The notes beneath the pieces are model-generated. The model ran no database searches. It had not been told where the DNA came from and saw only the letters and a list, made by a program, of their open reading frames with translations. From an uncultured Clostridia bacterium (GTDB lineage: Bacteria; Bacillota; Clostridia; TANB77; CAG-508), in contig CAPNDH010000020.1 in assembly GCA_948664205.1 (NCBI GenBank), forward strand, positions 1-23,034: a stretch of 23,034 bases of DNA. Direction: 5' to 3'. Positions 1-6,752 of the stretch are shown here, one piece after another. A program made the position numbers and the translations under genes. How positions within the stretch are numbered: the stretch's first letter is position 1; the number at the start of each line of letters is the position of its first letter.

Positions 1-112
1 GATATTTGTGTTTAATACTAGTTACCCACTCGATTTAGCGAAGAGCCATAATATATTCAGTTTTATGTAACTGTTAACTTTAAAGTAACTACTTTATATG
101 GAGGGATTATTT
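1..112 (+). other. Window edge and leader of the lipoprotein gene
   Basis: No gene is visible here. The stretch is AT-rich and carries the GGAGGG ribosome site at 100-105. I see no convincing sigma-A promoter; a TATAAT-like segment lies near 50, but no good -35 box pairs with it. Confidence 0.4.
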
Positions 113-355
113 ATGAAGAAACGGATTATTACGATGCTGACAACTTTAGCTTTAACTGCCTCTATAACAGCATGTGGTGGTACTTATACTTCCACTAATG
201 CTGGTACAGAAAATAGTGATGATTATTATTGCTATTACTCTGATTCAACACCTGACTACCTTGATTTTCTTAAAACATTTAATTATGAAAAGTATGATGT
301 CGTCAATATAACACATGGCTACTCTTACTGGTATGTTACGTATAAGCGGAAGTAA
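113..355 (+). CDS. Small secreted lipoprotein of unknown function
   Basis: The 80-residue product starts with a lipoprotein signal peptide: a basic n-region (MKKR), a hydrophobic stretch and the lipobox ITAC, with Cys at about residue 21. The mature part is short, polar and Tyr/Asp/Ser-rich, with no domain I recognise. An ATG at 98 lies in the same frame, but the GGAGGG ribosome site at 100-105 is correctly spaced only for the ATG at 113. Codons 4 and 79 are CGG, a codon absent from the conserved genes of this window. The gene is convergent with clpC and they share a terminator. The surface lipoprotein call is firm; the function is unknown. Confidence 0.8.
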   Translation: MKKRIITMLTTLALTASITACGGTYTSTNAGTENSDDYYCYYSDSTPDYLDFLKTFNYEKYDVVNITHGYSYWYVTYKRK

Positions 356-357
356 TA

Positions 358-397
358 AACAAACAACTGGGCATTGCCCAGTTGTTTGTTATTTTAT
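358..397 (+). terminator. Intrinsic terminator between the lipoprotein gene and clpC
   Basis: A perfect 15-bp inverted repeat (358-372 with 376-390, three-base loop) is followed by a T-rich run on the plus strand. The right arm overlaps the clpC stop codon, so it may serve both convergent genes. The T-run is better for the lipoprotein direction. Confidence 0.85.
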
Positions 398-2848
398 TAC
401 TATTTCTTTCTCGTCGTTTAATTCTACTTTTGCTTTTTTATTTTTTATAATTTTTCCATCTAGTATTGCTTCTGCAATTTTGTCTTCTAGCATATTTTGT
501 ATTGCTCTTTTTAGTGGACGAGCTCCAAAGTTTGTGTCTACTCCGTTTTCTAGTATTTTATCTTTTACTTCTTCACTAATTTCTATTTCTATATTTTGCT
601 CTTTTAAACGTTTCATAACTTGTGAAAGCATTATATTTATAATTTGTTTTATTTCTTCATTTTGCAATTTGTGGAATACTATTATTTCATCAATACGGTT
701 TATAAATTCTGGCCTAAATTCCTTTTTAAGTTCTGCTAAAACATCCTTCTTTGTATTTTCATATTCTTTTTTTGACTCTTCACTTACATTATTTGTGCCA
801 CCAAAGCCTAATGATTTTTTATCTGTTATTAGCCTTGCTCCTATGTTTGATGTCATTATAATTACTGTGTTTTTAAAGTTAACTGTTCTACCATTACTAT
901 CTGTAAGCCTTCCATCATCTAATATTTGAAGTAGCATATTCATAACATCTGGGTGTGCTTTTTCTATTTCATCAAATAATATTACTGAATATGGGTTTCT
1001 TCTTATTTTCTCTGTTAATTGACCTCCTTCATCATAACCCACATAACCTGGAGGTGAACCAATTAATTTTGAAACACTATGTCCTTCCATATATTCTGAC
1101 ATATCTATTCTTATCATTGTATCTTCTTTTCCAAATAGGCTTTCTGCTAATGCCTTTGAAAGCTCTGTTTTTCCTACTCCTGTTGGCCCTAAAAATAGGA
1201 ACGAACCTATTGGTCTGTTTGGATCTTTTAAACCTACTCTTCCTCTTCTTATTGCTTTTGCTACCGCTTCTACTGCTTCATTTTGACCTATTACTCTTTC
1301 ATGTAGTGTTTTTTCAAGATTTTTAAGTTTTTCATTTTCATCTTGAGTTAGTTTTTTTACTGGTATTCTAGTCCAACTAGCAATTACTTCTGCAATATCT
1401 TCTTCTGTTAGAGTAATTATTTCCTTACTATTTTTACTTTCCCATTTTTTCTTTTCTTTTTCTAGCTTTTCTTCTAGCTGTTTTTTATCATCTCTTAATT
1501 TTGCTGCTTTTTCAAAGTCTTGTATATGAACTGCGTCATCTTTTTCTTTTTCTATTTTCTCAATTTTTTCTTCTATATTTTTTATTGACTCTGGCTGTGT
1601 ATATGCTTTCATTCTAATTTTAGAAGCTGATTCATCTATTAAGTCTATTGCTTTATCTGGCAAAAATCTATCATTTATATATCTTACTGAAAGTTCTACT
1701 GCTGATTTAATTGCTTCTTCTGTAATTTTTACATTATGATGTGCTTCATATTTATCCCTAATACCTTCTAATATTTTTATAGTATCTTCTGATGTAGGCT
1801 CCCCAACATTTACTGGGCTAAATCTTCTTTCTAATGCACTATCTTTTTCAATATATTTTCTATATTCATTTAAAGTAGTTGCTCCTACTACTTTTATTTC
1901 TCCCCTTGCTAAAAGTGGTTTTAAAATATTTGCTGCATCTACTGCCCCTTCTGCTGAACCAGCTCCAACAATAGTATGTATTTCATCAATAAATAAAATA
2001 ACATCTCCTGCTTTTTTTACTTCATTTAAAACTTTCTTTATTCTATCTTCAAAGTCTCCTCTATATTTAGCTCCTGCAACCATTCCAGATATATCTAAAG
2101 TTACTACTCTTTTATCTTTCAGTAATTCTGGTACATCGCCTACTACTATTTTTTGTGCTAAACCTTCAACTACTGCTGTTTTACCAACTCCCGGCTCACC
2201 TATTAAACATGGATTATTTTTATTTCTTCTTGAAAGTATTTGTATAACTCTTTCTATTTCATCTTTTCTACCTATTATAGGGTCTAGTTTTCCTTCTTCT
2301 GCTTTTTTAGTTAAATCTGTTCCATATTGGTTTAAAGTAGTCGTTTGATTATAGCTTCCTTTTTGACCGTAATTTGAATTTTTTCCATCGTTTGAAGTTA
2401 AAGCATCATCATTTAGAACTTTTACAATTTCATTATATAACTTTTGAGGTTCTACATTTAAGTCTAGCATTATTCTTACTGCTACACTATCTCCTTCTTT
2501 CATAATGCCTATTAATAAATGCTCTGTTCCTATATAATCATTTCCTTGTTTTTTAGCTTCTCTAAAAGCTGTTTCTATTACTCTTTTAGTTCTTGGTGTA
2601 AAGCCAATTGCACTACCTATTTCACTTGCATTATCTTCATTTATCCCTATAAGGTTTTCTATTTCTACCATTACCTTTTCTGGTGTAACGCCTTGGTTTT
2701 CTAGCACTTTACTTGCAATTCCAGCGCCTTCTTTTACTAAACCATATAAAAGGTGCTCTGTACCTATATAGTTATGACCTAGCGTACCTGCTATATCATT
2801 TGCAATTTCAATTGCTTTTTCAGCTCTTTTTGTAAATTTATATGTCAT
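389..2848 (-). CDS. clpC: ClpC, AAA+ unfoldase of the ClpCP protease
   Basis: ClpC is the ATP-driven unfoldase that feeds substrates, including McsB-arginine-phosphorylated proteins, to ClpP. The 819-residue product has two N-terminal Clp repeats (about 1-150, with IGTEHLLYGL and IGTEHLLIGI). AAA domain 1 has Walker A GEPGVGKTAVVEG and Walker B VILFIDEIHT. A middle/UVR region follows (IQDFEKAAKLRDDKKQ), then AAA domain 2 with GPTGVGKTELSKA and VILFDEIEKAHPD, and a C-terminal D2-small domain. Length fits the family. An in-frame ATG at 2881 would add 11 residues, but the AAAGGAAG ribosome site lies just upstream of the ATG at 2848. Unlike the Bacillus arrangement, clpC is cut off from ctsR-mcsA-mcsB by a gene on the other strand. 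No CtsR box is visible directly upstream, so its heat-shock control here is unclear. Confidence 0.98.
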   Translation of the reverse strand: MTYKFTKRAEKAIEIANDIAGTLGHNYIGTEHLLYGLVKEGAGIASKVLENQGVTPEKVMVEIENLIGINEDNASEIGSAIGFTPRTKRVIETAFREAKKQGNDYIGTEHLLIGIMKEGDSVAVRIMLDLNVEPQKLYNEIVKVLNDDALTSNDGKNSNYGQKGSYNQTTTLNQYGTDLTKKAEEGKLDPIIGRKDEIERVIQILSRRNKNNPCLIGEPGVGKTAVVEGLAQKIVVGDVPELLKDKRVVTLDISGMVAGAKYRGDFEDRIKKVLNEVKKAGDVILFIDEIHTIVGAGSAEGAVDAANILKPLLARGEIKVVGATTLNEYRKYIEKDSALERRFSPVNVGEPTSEDTIKILEGIRDKYEAHHNVKITEEAIKSAVELSVRYINDRFLPDKAIDLIDESASKIRMKAYTQPESIKNIEEKIEKIEKEKDDAVHIQDFEKAAKLRDDKKQLEEKLEKEKKKWESKNSKEIITLTEEDIAEVIASWTRIPVKKLTQDENEKLKNLEKTLHERVIGQNEAVEAVAKAIRRGRVGLKDPNRPIGSFLFLGPTGVGKTELSKALAESLFGKEDTMIRIDMSEYMEGHSVSKLIGSPPGYVGYDEGGQLTEKIRRNPYSVILFDEIEKAHPDVMNMLLQILDDGRLTDSNGRTVNFKNTVIIMTSNIGARLITDKKSLGFGGTNNVSEESKKEYENTKKDVLAELKKEFRPEFINRIDEIIVFHKLQNEEIKQIINIMLSQVMKRLKEQNIEIEISEEVKDKILENGVDTNFGARPLKRAIQNMLEDKIAEAILDGKIIKNKKAKVELNDEKEIVIK

Positions 2849-2858
2849 TTTTTCTTCC

Positions 2859-2893
2859 TTTCTGCCAAAAGGGACGCCCATTTTTGGCAGAAA
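2859..2893 (-). promoter_or_regulatory. 12-bp inverted repeat just upstream of the clpC ribosome site
   Basis: Positions 2859-2870 are perfectly complementary to 2882-2893, with an 11-base loop containing GGGACGCCC. The stem abuts the clpC Shine-Dalgarno (about 2851-2858), so in the mRNA it could affect translation or processing. It may also be one of the GGGAC-containing palindromes seen elsewhere in this window. A second small hairpin (TGGCA/TGCCA, 2885-2900) overlaps it. Confidence 0.5.
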
Positions 2894-2932
2894 TTTGCCA
2901 TTAGGGACACTCCTTCTTTTAGCTTACTAATT

Positions 2933-2961
2933 TTTTTAATTTTATTGCATTTTTATGTCAA
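2933..2961 (-). promoter_or_regulatory. Candidate clpC promoter
   Basis: On the minus strand, TTGACA (2956-2961) is followed after 17 bp by TAAAAA (2933-2938), a good -35 with a weak -10. An alternative further upstream is TGGACA-17-TATTAT. Both overlap the plus-strand promoter of the 47-residue gene, so divergent transcription with interference is possible. Confidence 0.4.
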
Positions 2962-2973
2962 TTGTGTTATAAT
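2945..2973 (+). promoter_or_regulatory. Sigma-A promoter for the 47-residue membrane protein gene
   Basis: TTGCAT (2945-2950), a 17-bp spacer and an extended -10 TGTTATAAT (TATAAT at 2968-2973). The leader after it, about 75 nt, holds a perfect 8-bp stem with a 4-nt loop at 3012-3031 ahead of the ribosome site. Confidence 0.75.
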
Positions 2974-3053
2974 ATATGTATAACTATTTATTGTCCATTT
3001 GGACGTGTCGCCCTTAGTTTATTAACTAAGGTGTTCCCTATAGGAGGATTTTT

Positions 3054-3197
3054 ATGATTACTTTTTTATCTTTAATTTACGCGCTTTTGGTTGTTGTTCT
3101 TACTAAAACCTGTGAAATGTCAGTATCTATCCCTATCAGTATAATATTAGGAGCAATATTAATAGCAGTGGCAATTGATAACAAAAAGACCAAATAA
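3054..3197 (+). CDS. 47-residue membrane microprotein, unknown function
   Basis: The short ORF has a strong AGGAGG ribosome site at 3042-3047, a good promoter upstream and a terminator directly after it, so it is very likely expressed. The protein is almost entirely hydrophobic: one segment at about 2-17 and another at about 24-41, ending in a basic tail (DNKKTK). It could span the membrane once or twice. I recognise no family. It lies on the opposite strand between mcsB and clpC, splitting what is one operon in many Firmicutes. A toxin or stress-related membrane peptide is conceivable but nothing here shows that. Confidence 0.7.
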   Translation: MITFLSLIYALLVVVLTKTCEMSVSIPISIILGAILIAVAIDNKKTK

Positions 3198-3225
3198 AAA
3201 TCCCCTTATGGAGATTTTTTATTTT
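3196..3225. terminator. Bidirectional terminator between the microprotein gene and mcsB
   Basis: The stem at 3196-3205 / 3210-3219 has a TTAT loop and one C-A mismatch, which becomes G-U in the minus-strand RNA. T-rich flanks lie on both sides. It overlaps the stop codons of both convergent genes. Confidence 0.75.
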
Positions 3226-4244
3226 TCCCCATTTTTAATAATTTGCTTTATCATTTTTGCTCTTTCTATATCTCTGTCGTATGCGTTTATTATATTTCCT
3301 AGTTTCTTTTGTAAATTTGATGGTTTTGTATATAGTTCTAGTTCTTTTATCTTTTTGTCTGTCAATTCTTTTATTATTCCTAAATCTGTTCCTAGTTTTA
3401 TATCTGAAAGTAGTTTTATGCATTCATCTGAACTTATTTTTACTGCGTTTGTAAGTGTTCCGTATGACCTATATACTTTATCTTCTAATTCGATTTTTTC
3501 TTTTGCTAAATATTTTCTTGCTAAACGTTCTTGCTCCATTATTTTATTTGTTATATTTTCTAAATTATTTATAATTTCATCTTCTGATATTCCTAATGTT
3601 TGATTATTAGAAATTTGATACATATCACCTTTGCTATCACTTTCTTCCCCATATATTCCTCTAATTGTCATTCCGAAATTATGAATTATATGTAGTATTT
3701 TTGATATGTTACCTGTTAGCTTTAATGCTGGTAAGTGTACCATTACAGAAGCTCGTAGACCTGTTCCTACATTTGTTGGGCAAGATGTTAAATATCCATA
3801 TTGTTCATTTGATGAAAAATGTAATAGCTCATCTAGTTTTTTATCTATTTCCTTTGCTAAATTCATTGTATTCTTCAGTTCTAAACCACTTCCAAATACT
3901 TGAATTCTTATATGGTCTTCTTCATTTATCATTATACAAATATTTTCTTCATCATTAATTAATATTGCTGATGTTTCTTCATTTTTATCTGATATAATTT
4001 CTGGGCTAATTATATGTTTTTCTACTAATGATAATTTTGTAATTGTGTCTATATCTTTTAATTTAAAATATTTAAGTCCATAGCCTAAACTAGGAGTTAT
4101 ATATTTTACTTTTTCTAATAATTCATTTATTTGTTCTTTATTAAGCTTAGCTTTGAAAGGTATTCCTTTTATATTTCTTGCTAACCTAATTCTTGTACTT
4201 ACAACTACATCAGATTCTTTTCCATTATCTAAATACCAATTCAT
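3219..4244 (-). CDS. mcsB: McsB, protein arginine kinase
   Basis: McsB phosphorylates arginines on damaged or regulatory proteins such as CtsR and so marks them for ClpCP. The 341-residue product shows the phosphagen-kinase-like catalytic core: the nucleotide-binding arginines of VVSTRIRLARNIKG near the N-terminus, the acidic NEEDHIRIQ loop, and the active-site cysteine motif SCPTNVGTGLRASV. The C-terminal RDIERA matches the RDxxRA phosphoarginine-binding motif known in the family. The ribosome site AAGGAGG sits next to the ATG. It is co-directional with mcsA upstream, after a 127-bp gap filled by a repeat. All key residues look intact, so the kinase should work even if ctsR is frameshifted. 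Confidence 0.97.
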   Translation of the reverse strand: MNWYLDNGKESDVVVSTRIRLARNIKGIPFKAKLNKEQINELLEKVKYITPSLGYGLKYFKLKDIDTITKLSLVEKHIISPEIISDKNEETSAILINDEENICIMINEEDHIRIQVFGSGLELKNTMNLAKEIDKKLDELLHFSSNEQYGYLTSCPTNVGTGLRASVMVHLPALKLTGNISKILHIIHNFGMTIRGIYGEESDSKGDMYQISNNQTLGISEDEIINNLENITNKIMEQERLARKYLAKEKIELEDKVYRSYGTLTNAVKISSDECIKLLSDIKLGTDLGIIKELTDKKIKELELYTKPSNLQKKLGNIINAYDRDIERAKMIKQIIKNGEK

Positions 4245-4260
4245 GTTTTCCTCCTTGTAT

Positions 4261-4365
4261 GGAAGTTGGATGTTAGAAAATTAGGGTAATTACCTCGAAG
4301 TGTGGACGAGCTATGCTCGCCCCTACAATTATAAATTCCGAATTCTAACTTCTAACTTCAATCTC
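4261..4365. repeat. Intergenic repeat with heptamer flanks and a TCGCCCCTACAATT core
   Basis: The element fills the mcsA-mcsB gap. It has GAAGTTGGATGTTAG on the left and its near complement CTAACTTCTAACTTC on the right, with a core CTCGAAG...GAGCTATGCTC..GCCCCTACAATT between. The core recurs at about 4981-5020 and 11008-11043, and in degenerate form at 10850-10915. The heptamer flanks recur at 12567-12658. It sits inside an operon and brings no visible promoter. Confidence 0.7.
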
Positions 4366-4371
4366 TAAATT

Positions 4372-4935
4372 CTATTTCATTTTCTTAATTTCATCTCTTG
4401 TTTTTGCTGCGTCTTCGTAGCGTTCTTCTTTTATTTCTTGTTTTAGCCTTTCTTGTAATTCTTCTATTTTTGATTTTTCATTTTTTTGTGCTTTTATATT
4501 TTTTTCATTTATTTTATCATTTTTAGTGTTATTCATAGTTTCTAAATTTTCAGAACTGTCTTTAAAATTTCCAATTCTTCCTACATGTTTATTAGCTCCA
4601 TGTATGTTTTTTAATATTGAATCTAGTTTTGTTTTAAAGGCTTCGTAACATTCTTCACAGCCAAATTTTCCTGTTTCTAAAAATTCTTCATATGTCATAT
4701 TACATTTATTACAAGTTAATGTTTTTGGTTTTATAATTTCTGGCAGAGTATCTTCATACATATCAAATACATCTCCTAAAAAACTTGAAAAACTTATTGG
4801 TATATTAAATTCCATATCATCAATTCCTAGTTTTTCTGCGCATTTATCACATAATGACATTTGCTTTTTTACTCCATTTATTATTTGTGTATATTTTATA
4901 TTTGCTTCATTTTCTCCACAATTTTCACATTTCAT
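4372..4935 (-). CDS. mcsA: McsA, zinc-binding activator of McsB
   Basis: McsA is the adaptor and activator of the McsB arginine kinase. The 187-residue protein has four CxxC zinc-binding pairs (CENC at residue 3, then CDKC, CNKC and CEEC) in its first half. A Lys/Asn-rich low-complexity linker follows, then a C-terminal UVR motif (EERYEDAAKTRDEIKKM). A GTG at 4944 lies in frame but inside the ribosome site; AAGGAG is properly spaced to the ATG at 4935. It is the middle gene of ctsR-mcsA-mcsB, separated from both neighbours by about 100-bp repeats. Confidence 0.95.
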   Translation of the reverse strand: MKCENCGENEANIKYTQIINGVKKQMSLCDKCAEKLGIDDMEFNIPISFSSFLGDVFDMYEDTLPEIIKPKTLTCNKCNMTYEEFLETGKFGCEECYEAFKTKLDSILKNIHGANKHVGRIGNFKDSSENLETMNNTKNDKINEKNIKAQKNEKSKIEELQERLKQEIKEERYEDAAKTRDEIKKMK

Positions 4936-4969
4936 AAAATTCACTCCTTTTTTATGTTAGAGCTTCAAT

Positions 4970-5040
4970 TCTTGGGTAATTTCTTCGAAGAACGGGCGAT
5001 TACTAATCGCCCCTACAATTCCAATCTATAAACTCTAACT
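4970..5040. repeat. Intergenic palindromic repeat between ctsR and mcsA
   Basis: The core TTCTTCGAAGAACGGGCG is followed by a hairpin with 9-bp arms (4994-5002 with 5004-5012, reading GGGCGATTA/TAATCGCCC) and then CCTACAATT. It is the same family as the copies at about 4300 and 11010. There is no promoter or ORF inside. Confidence 0.75.
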
Positions 5041-5048
5041 CGTAGTTT

Positions 5049-5499
5049 TTAGTCAATTAAATTTATTAGCATGTTCTTAAATATCTTTGCACGTATTTGG
5101 TCTCTCATAGGCTGTGCAATTGTTAGTACATTGTCACTTGTTGCTACCTTTAATAATTTTGCTTGACTTTCATTTATCATATTATAAGATAAAAAATTAC
5201 TAATAAATATATCTGCTTCTTGACTTGATAAGTATTCTTCTATGCTATTTATTATGTGCATAAAATAGTTGCTTTTTGTTACATTTATTTTTTTTATTTT
5301 TATATGACCACCGGCCTCCACGTTTACTTTCTACATAGTAACCTTGTGATGGTTTAAACCTTGTTGATATTACATAATTTATTTGAGATGGTACACAATT
5401 AAATTGCTGTGCTAAGTCATTCCTTTGTATTTCTATATATTCGTCTTCTTCTGTAAATAAATCTTTAATAAAATCTTCTATTATATCTGACATTCTCAT
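5049..5499 (-). CDS. ctsR: CtsR heat-shock repressor, interrupted by a one-base frameshift
   Basis: CtsR is a dimeric winged-helix repressor of class III heat-shock genes. The first frame (5499 to 5314, 62 residues) gives the helix-turn-helix part, with CVPSQINYVISTRF and VESKRGG. The remaining 87 residues (to the stop at 5049-5051) lie in the +1 frame, start GGHIKIKKI and end with the C-terminal dimer/McsB region RDQIRAKIFKNMLINL. Removing the single C at position 5313 (minus strand GGC-C-GGT) gives a 149-residue protein close to the family's usual length and rebuilds the glycine-rich wing RGGGG. Without the shift, frame one runs on to about 84 residues with an unrelated tail. The start at 5499 has the AGAGGT ribosome site. 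The gene may be a recent pseudogene, a sequencing error, or made by +1 frameshifting. Confidence 0.9.
5307..5319 (-). other. Frameshift site in ctsR at a CGG codon
   Basis: The minus-strand zero frame reads GGA GGC CGG TGG. Dropping one C gives GGA GGC GGT GGT, the conserved glycine loop of the CtsR wing. In the family this loop senses temperature and touches DNA, and the Arg just before it is a known McsB target. The P-site codon would be GGC and the A-site codon the rare CGG. Confidence 0.75.
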
Positions 5500-5518
5500 A
5501 TATTATTACCTCTTTTAC

Positions 5519-5535
5519 TTTGACTTTCTTTGACC
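5519..5535 (-). promoter_or_regulatory. CtsR operator upstream of ctsR
   Basis: The minus strand reads GGTCAAAGAAAGTCAAA, a heptamer direct repeat with 3-bp spacing. It matches the established CtsR box (RGTCAAANANRGTCAAA) except for the first base of one half-site. It lies just downstream of the -10 box, over the expected transcription start, as in an autoregulated ctsR operon. Confidence 0.9.
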
Positions 5536-5544
5536 TATAAATAT

Positions 5545-5572
5545 ATTATATACTTTTTTTTGTTTATGTCAA
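5545..5572 (-). promoter_or_regulatory. Sigma-A promoter of the ctsR-mcsA-mcsB operon
   Basis: Consensus TTGACA (5567-5572) and TATAAT (5545-5550) are separated by 16 bp. The CtsR operator follows immediately. Confidence 0.85.
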
Positions 5573-5589
5573 TAGTTTTCAAAAATTTA

Positions 5590-5618
5590 TTTACATTTTA
5601 TTTTTTATTTGTTATAAT
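5590..5618 (+). promoter_or_regulatory. Orphan plus-strand sigma-A promoter
   Basis: TTTACA (5590-5595), a 17-bp spacer and an extended -10 TGTTATAAT (TATAAT at 5613-5618). It is back-to-back with the ctsR promoter. No plus-strand ORF with a ribosome site follows before the hairpin at 5679-5708. Confidence 0.6.
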
Positions 5619-5624
5619 AAGTCT

Positions 5625-5712
5625 AGTAATTTAAGTATAGTATTTATTATGGTATAATTAAATCTTTATTAAAACTTGAAAAGGGCCTTTTTATTTTAAG
5701 GCTCTTTTACTT
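5625..5712 (+). ncRNA. Candidate small RNA of about 88 nt
   Basis: A strong promoter (5590-5618) and a terminator-like hairpin (AAAAGGGCCTT 5679-5689 with AAGGCTCTTTT 5698-5708, one G-U pair in the plus-strand RNA) bracket a short non-coding stretch. The only ATG inside stops after two codons. The 3' end would be antisense to the last codons of the 49-residue gene. The alternative is that the promoter is a chance match in AT-rich DNA and the hairpin terminates only the minus-strand gene. Confidence 0.4.
5679..5712. terminator. Terminator hairpin at the 3' end of the 49-residue gene
   Basis: An 11-bp stem with T-rich sequence on both sides. Pairing is complete (with one G-U) in plus-strand RNA and has one A-C mismatch in minus-strand RNA, so it fits the candidate plus-strand RNA better, but may act both ways. 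Confidence 0.6.
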
Positions 5713-5845
5713 TTGTCATTTTATCCATTTCTTTTGCATTTTGTTTTTGTTTTTCTAAAGTAGTCCATGCAAAATATGATGAAATAAATTCTCCATATTT
5801 GGTTGTATCTTCTATATCCTCATTGCTTTTTTTATCTTCATTCAT
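5696..5845 (-). CDS. 49-residue hypothetical protein
   Basis: An ATG at 5845 with a GAGGTG ribosome site begins a highly charged, Lys/Glu-rich small protein. It starts MNEDKKSNEDIEDTTKYGEF and ends KVKEP, with one aromatic patch (ISSYFAWTTLEKQ). There is no membrane segment or signal peptide. It lies between ctsR and the first SASP gene, so a sporulation role is possible but unproven. A second ATG four bases downstream (5841) is out of frame. I do not recognise the family. Confidence 0.6.
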   Translation of the reverse strand: MNEDKKSNEDIEDTTKYGEFISSYFAWTTLEKQKQNAKEMDKMTKVKEP

Positions 5846-5927
5846 AAAAACACCTCATTTTTATTTTGTGCTTTTATATGTTTTATATTCATTTCGATTT
5901 TATTTTACATTTTTCAAAAAATTGGTA

Positions 5928-5956
5928 GTTTATTTTTACTTTTTTTGAACATTCTA
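5928..5956 (+). promoter_or_regulatory. SigG-type forespore promoter of the first SASP gene
   Basis: GTTTA (5928-5932), a 17-bp spacer and CATTCTA (5950-5956) match the SigG/SigF pattern GHATR-N17-CATNNTA with one mismatch in the -35. The same arrangement occurs upstream of the second SASP gene. Confidence 0.7.
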
Positions 5957-6013
5957 TTATTAGAAAAACATTTTTCAAGTTTTTCTAATTTATACATTTA
6001 GGAGGTGAAAGAA

Positions 6014-6214
6014 ATGACAAATTCAAACTCTAAAGTAGTTCCAGAAGCTAGAGAAGCTTTAAACAAATTCAAATATGAAGTTGCTAGCGAAGTTGGTGTT
6101 AACTTAAAACAAGGTTATAATGGTGATATAACTTCAAGAGATGCTGGTAAAATAGGTGGTAACATGGTTAGAAAATTAATCGAAACAGCTGAAAGACAAA
6201 TGGCTGGTAAATAG
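6014..6214 (+). CDS. Alpha/beta-type small acid-soluble spore protein (SASP)
   Basis: This 66-residue DNA-binding protein coats spore DNA and protects it from UV and heat; it is degraded on germination. It shows the family's conserved segments: VPEAREALNKFKYEVASEVGV, cut in the middle by the GPR protease recognition site (EVASEVG), and the C-terminal DNA-contact segment SRDAGKIGGNMVRKLIE. The GTG at 6005 is inside the GGAGGTG ribosome site, so the ATG at 6014 is the start. A near-identical paralogue lies at 6753. Expression should be late, in the forespore, from the SigG-like promoter. Confidence 0.97.
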   Translation: MTNSNSKVVPEAREALNKFKYEVASEVGVNLKQGYNGDITSRDAGKIGGNMVRKLIETAERQMAGK

Positions 6215-6261
6215 TTATATTTAAAAAACAGGAATTTATTTTTTGCCTTTCTACATAGAAA

Positions 6262-6297
6262 GAAAGACAGGAAACAAGTTCCTGTCTTTCACTTTAA
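6262..6297. terminator. Terminator between the SASP and the convergent hypothetical gene
   Basis: A 12-bp perfect stem (6262-6273 with 6279-6290) has a 5-base loop and a T-rich tail on the plus side. It is convergent with the gene ending at 6305. Confidence 0.8.
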
Positions 6298-6304
6298 TTT
6301 TTTT

Positions 6305-6586
6305 CTAAATTATATGCAATTCGTCATTGTAACGGAATTTTAAATTTTCAATTCCGAGTTTTTCAAGCTCCTTTCCGATTTCTTTTCCTTGCTCAAACGA
6401 GCCAATAGCTATTTCATAATAGCCTGCTTTAGGGTAATAATCGAAAAACACTTTACTTATATCAGCGTTTACAACAATACGATTGAACTCGTCAAATTCT
6501 ATTTTTGTTTTCACTTTTCCTAAATAACCGGAAATCCGACATAAGTCCATTCTTTCTAAAACAATTCCAATTGTCTTTTCTTTCAT
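6305..6586 (-). CDS. Hypothetical protein, 93 residues
   Basis: A strong ribosome site (AAGGAGG) precedes the ATG at 6586. The protein is mixed alpha/beta, acidic, and has no signal peptide or membrane segment. Recognisable stretches are GYLGKVKTKIEFDEFNRIVV and the C-terminal IGKELEKLGIENLKFRYND, which looks like a helix then a strand. I do not recognise a family. Base and codon use are more GC-rich than its neighbours, and codon 17 is CGG (Arg), a codon missing from the conserved genes here. This may mean recent transfer. It sits between two SASP genes on the opposite strand. Confidence 0.75.
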   Translation of the reverse strand: MKEKTIGIVLERMDLCRISGYLGKVKTKIEFDEFNRIVVNADISKVFFDYYPKAGYYEIAIGSFEQGKEIGKELEKLGIENLKFRYNDELHII

Positions 6587-6686
6587 TATTTTCCTCCTTA
6601 TTATAAAAGAAAAACATTTTTAATAGTTACTTTTTATATTGTAACATATTTTACATAAAATGTGTATACTTTTGAAAAAATTTCCA

Positions 6687-6715
6687 GTTTATTTTTTTAC
6701 TATTTGTACAATATA
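6687..6715 (+). promoter_or_regulatory. SigG-type promoter of the second SASP gene
   Basis: GTTTA (6687-6691), a 17-bp spacer and CAATATA (6709-6715) match one position less well than the first SASP promoter. The spacer resembles that of the first copy, indicating duplication of gene and promoter together. Confidence 0.65.
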
Positions 6716-6752
6716 TATAATGAAATCTAAAATTTTCAGGAGGTGAAATAAA

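Noticed and set aside
315..929. Long open frames opposite clpC, and similar ones opposite gatB, gatA, uvrC and the symporter
   Set aside because: They are rich in Phe, Leu, Ile and Ser, lack ribosome sites and mirror the codon pattern of the conserved gene on the other strand.
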